From Kitasatospora sp. NBC_01246 (GTDB lineage: Bacteria > Actinomycetota > Actinomycetes > Streptomycetales > Streptomycetaceae): a stretch of DNA of 64,000 nt. The notes beneath the pieces were generated by a model, which saw only the letters and a program-made list of their open reading frames with translations, searched no databases and was not told the origin of the DNA. The DNA lies in assembly GCF_036226505.1 (NCBI RefSeq), contig NZ_CP108484.1, positions 7,287,501-7,351,500 on the forward strand, in the 5' to 3' direction. Of this stretch, positions 62,756 through 64,000 are shown one piece after another. How positions within the stretch are numbered: the first letter of the stretch is position 1; each line of letters begins with the position of its first letter. Made by a program: the position numbers and the translations under genes.

Positions 62756-63950
62756 TCAGGGTCAGGGCCGCGGTGGCCAGCGCCACCGCGCTGACGGCCA
62801 GGACGGCGCTGGTCGCCGCGACGCTGCGCAGCGGTACCCGCAGCCCGGCCGACCGGCACCGCTCGTACCAGAGCAGGGTGGCGAGCGAGGCCCAGGGTGT
62901 GATCAGCGGGCCGATGTTGGTGCCGATCAGCAGGGAGAGCAGCTGCTGGTGGTTGCCGGCCGGTACGGCGGCTTCGCCGGCCAGGTACACGGGCAGGTTG
63001 TTGAGCAGGTTCGACAGCCCCGCGCCCACCGCCGAGGCGCGGAACATCCCGAGCACCCCGCCGTCCGTCCCGATCGCCGCGGCGAGCACCCGGTGCAGCC
63101 CGTGCGCGTCGAAGGTCTGCACCACCAGGAACATCCCCGGCACCATCACCAGCAGCCGCCACGGGATCAGCGAGGCCCGCAGCGCCTCGGGCCGCCGCAC
63201 GGCGAACGCCACGACCACTACCAGCGCCGCCACCCCCGAGGCGACCCAGAGCGGGAGGTCGGCCAGCAGGCTGGTCAGCAGGAACCCGGCGCAGGTCAGT
63301 GCGCAGATCCTGAACAGCACCCGGTCGGCCGGCCGGTGGGCCGGCGGCGGGTCGTAGTCGTTCGCGCCGCGCCGGTCGCGCCGCCAGTAGAACCACCAGA
63401 GGCAGGCCATGGTCATCAGGCCGGCGGCCAGTTGCGGCGCCCACATCACCCGGGCCAGGCCGGTCGGGGAGAGCGCGACCCGCTCGGCGGCCAGCAGGTT
63501 GGTCAGGTTGGACACCGGGAGCAGCAGGCTCGCGGTGTTGGCCAGCCAGACCGTGGTCATCGCCAGCGGGAGCGGCGCGATGCCCACCCGCGAGGCGAGC
63601 GCCAGCATCACCGGGGTCAGCAGGACGGCCGTGGTGTCCAGGTTGAGGGTGATCGTGGTGACGGCGGCCAGCGCCACGCAGAGCACGAACAGCGCCGCGT
63701 AGCTGCCCCGGGCGGTCCGGGCCACCCCGGCCGCCAGCACGTCGAACACCTCTGCGGTGCTGGTGAGTTCGGCGAGCACGATGACGGTCCCGAGGAAGGC
63801 GAGCAGGGGTGCGATCCGGGAGATCGCGGCCCCGGCGGATTCCGTCGGTAGCAGTCCGGTGGCGAGGAGGAGCAGCCCGCAGGCGAGCAGCGCAGCAGCC
63901 ACCCAGTCGAGAGGATGGAGCCGCTTGACGTTGGGCCAGTAGGCAAGCAC
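62748..63950 (-). CDS. ArsB/NhaD (SLC13-type) superfamily transporter
   Basis: 400 aa, about 11-12 transmembrane segments. TITLNLDTTAVLLTPVMLAL and LLNNLPVYLAGEAA are the paired re-entrant motifs of the ion-transporter superfamily (ArsB, NhaD, SLC13); LIGTNIGPLITPWASLATLLWYERC matches the ArsB/CitM end. Arsenite, dicarboxylate or cation transport are all possible; no arsenic genes are nearby. The start is GTG 63950; the remaining 50 bp of the window show no feature. Confidence 0.8.
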   Translation of the reverse strand: MLAYWPNVKRLHPLDWVAAALLACGLLLLATGLLPTESAGAAISRIAPLLAFLGTVIVLAELTSTAEVFDVLAAGVARTARGSYAALFVLCVALAAVTTITLNLDTTAVLLTPVMLALASRVGIAPLPLAMTTVWLANTASLLLPVSNLTNLLAAERVALSPTGLARVMWAPQLAAGLMTMACLWWFYWRRDRRGANDYDPPPAHRPADRVLFRICALTCAGFLLTSLLADLPLWVASGVAALVVVVAFAVRRPEALRASLIPWRLLVMVPGMFLVVQTFDAHGLHRVLAAAIGTDGGVLGMFRASAVGAGLSNLLNNLPVYLAGEAAVPAGNHQQLLSLLIGTNIGPLITPWASLATLLWYERCRSAGLRVPLRSVAATSAVLAVSAVALATAALTLTS

Positions 63951-64000
63951 GGTGGTCAGGGTCGCATACGAGCGGTGGTTGGTCGAGTGCGGGTCCGAAC

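Overview
The window is a GC-rich actinobacterial chromosome segment, most likely Streptomycetaceae (Streptomyces or Kitasatospora). Evidence: very strong third-position G/C bias, frequent GTG starts, many leaderless promoters, an actinobacterial-type insertion in the 23S rRNA, a glycine riboswitch ahead of gcvP, a c-di-AMP riboswitch ahead of a cell-wall peptidase, and gene order that matches the S. coelicolor SCO1378-SCO1389 region as I remember it. I see no phage, transposon, CRISPR array or tRNA; the region is chromosomal core plus ordinary accessory genes.

Layout. 1-2.2 kb: the 3' two thirds of a 23S rRNA gene, the 5S rRNA and an rrn terminator. 2.3-11.8 kb: a conserved actinobacterial cell-envelope and signalling locus (cardiolipin synthase-type CDP-alcohol transferase, GDP-mannose pyrophosphorylase-like protein, DUF881-Sbp-DUF881, GarA-like FHA protein, FtsR-like MerR, bifunctional nuclease, second MerR), the same order as mycobacterial Rv1822-Rv1830 but without gcvH. 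11.9-17.2 kb: DUF218 membrane protein, DNA polymerase IV, a DHA2 efflux pump and a PRC-barrel/DUF2382 stress-type protein. 17.4-20.7 kb: tandem glycine riboswitch and gcvP. 20.8-31.7 kb: DUF5999 protein, GCS2-family ligase, CPBP protease, HAD protein, MFS exporter, dienelactone hydrolase-like protein, GlcP-like sugar permease, two FMN split-barrel proteins and a divergent MocR regulator. 31.9-41.1 kb: secreted SGNH hydrolase, type II NADH dehydrogenase, HipA-like kinase/DUF3037 pair, MarR regulator, purB, DHA2 pump, and a LysM-M23 peptidase under a c-di-AMP riboswitch. 41.4-43.6 kb: an iron-box-controlled DUF2470 gene and a DHA1 exporter.

43.7-49.9 kb is the most interesting block: two divergent operons around a symmetric operator, one encoding a KDG-type sugar kinase, an IclR regulator and RidA, the other a PLP-dependent amino acid deaminase/dehydratase, an N-acyl-D-amino acid deacylase and a KDPG-type aldolase. 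Read together these form a complete route from an N-acylated aldosaminic acid (for example N-acetyl-D-glucosaminate, the oxidised end of LPMO-cut chitin) through D-glucosaminate, 2-keto-3-deoxygluconate and KDPG to pyruvate and glyceraldehyde 3-phosphate. This is an inference from gene content, not an observed activity.

50-64 kb: GH13 glucosidase, an ABC-2-like membrane protein, a ferric-siderophore-reductase-like Fe-S protein with a His-rich linker, DNA polymerase X, a histidine-kinase ATPase remnant resembling KdpD, an ArsR-MFS efflux operon whose leaderless promoter is covered by a perfect 24-bp inverted repeat, and a three-gene set (membrane-anchored protein of unknown fold, cupin-like protein, inositol-monophosphatase-family enzyme) of unknown role, followed by an ArsB/NhaD-superfamily transporter running off toward the window end.
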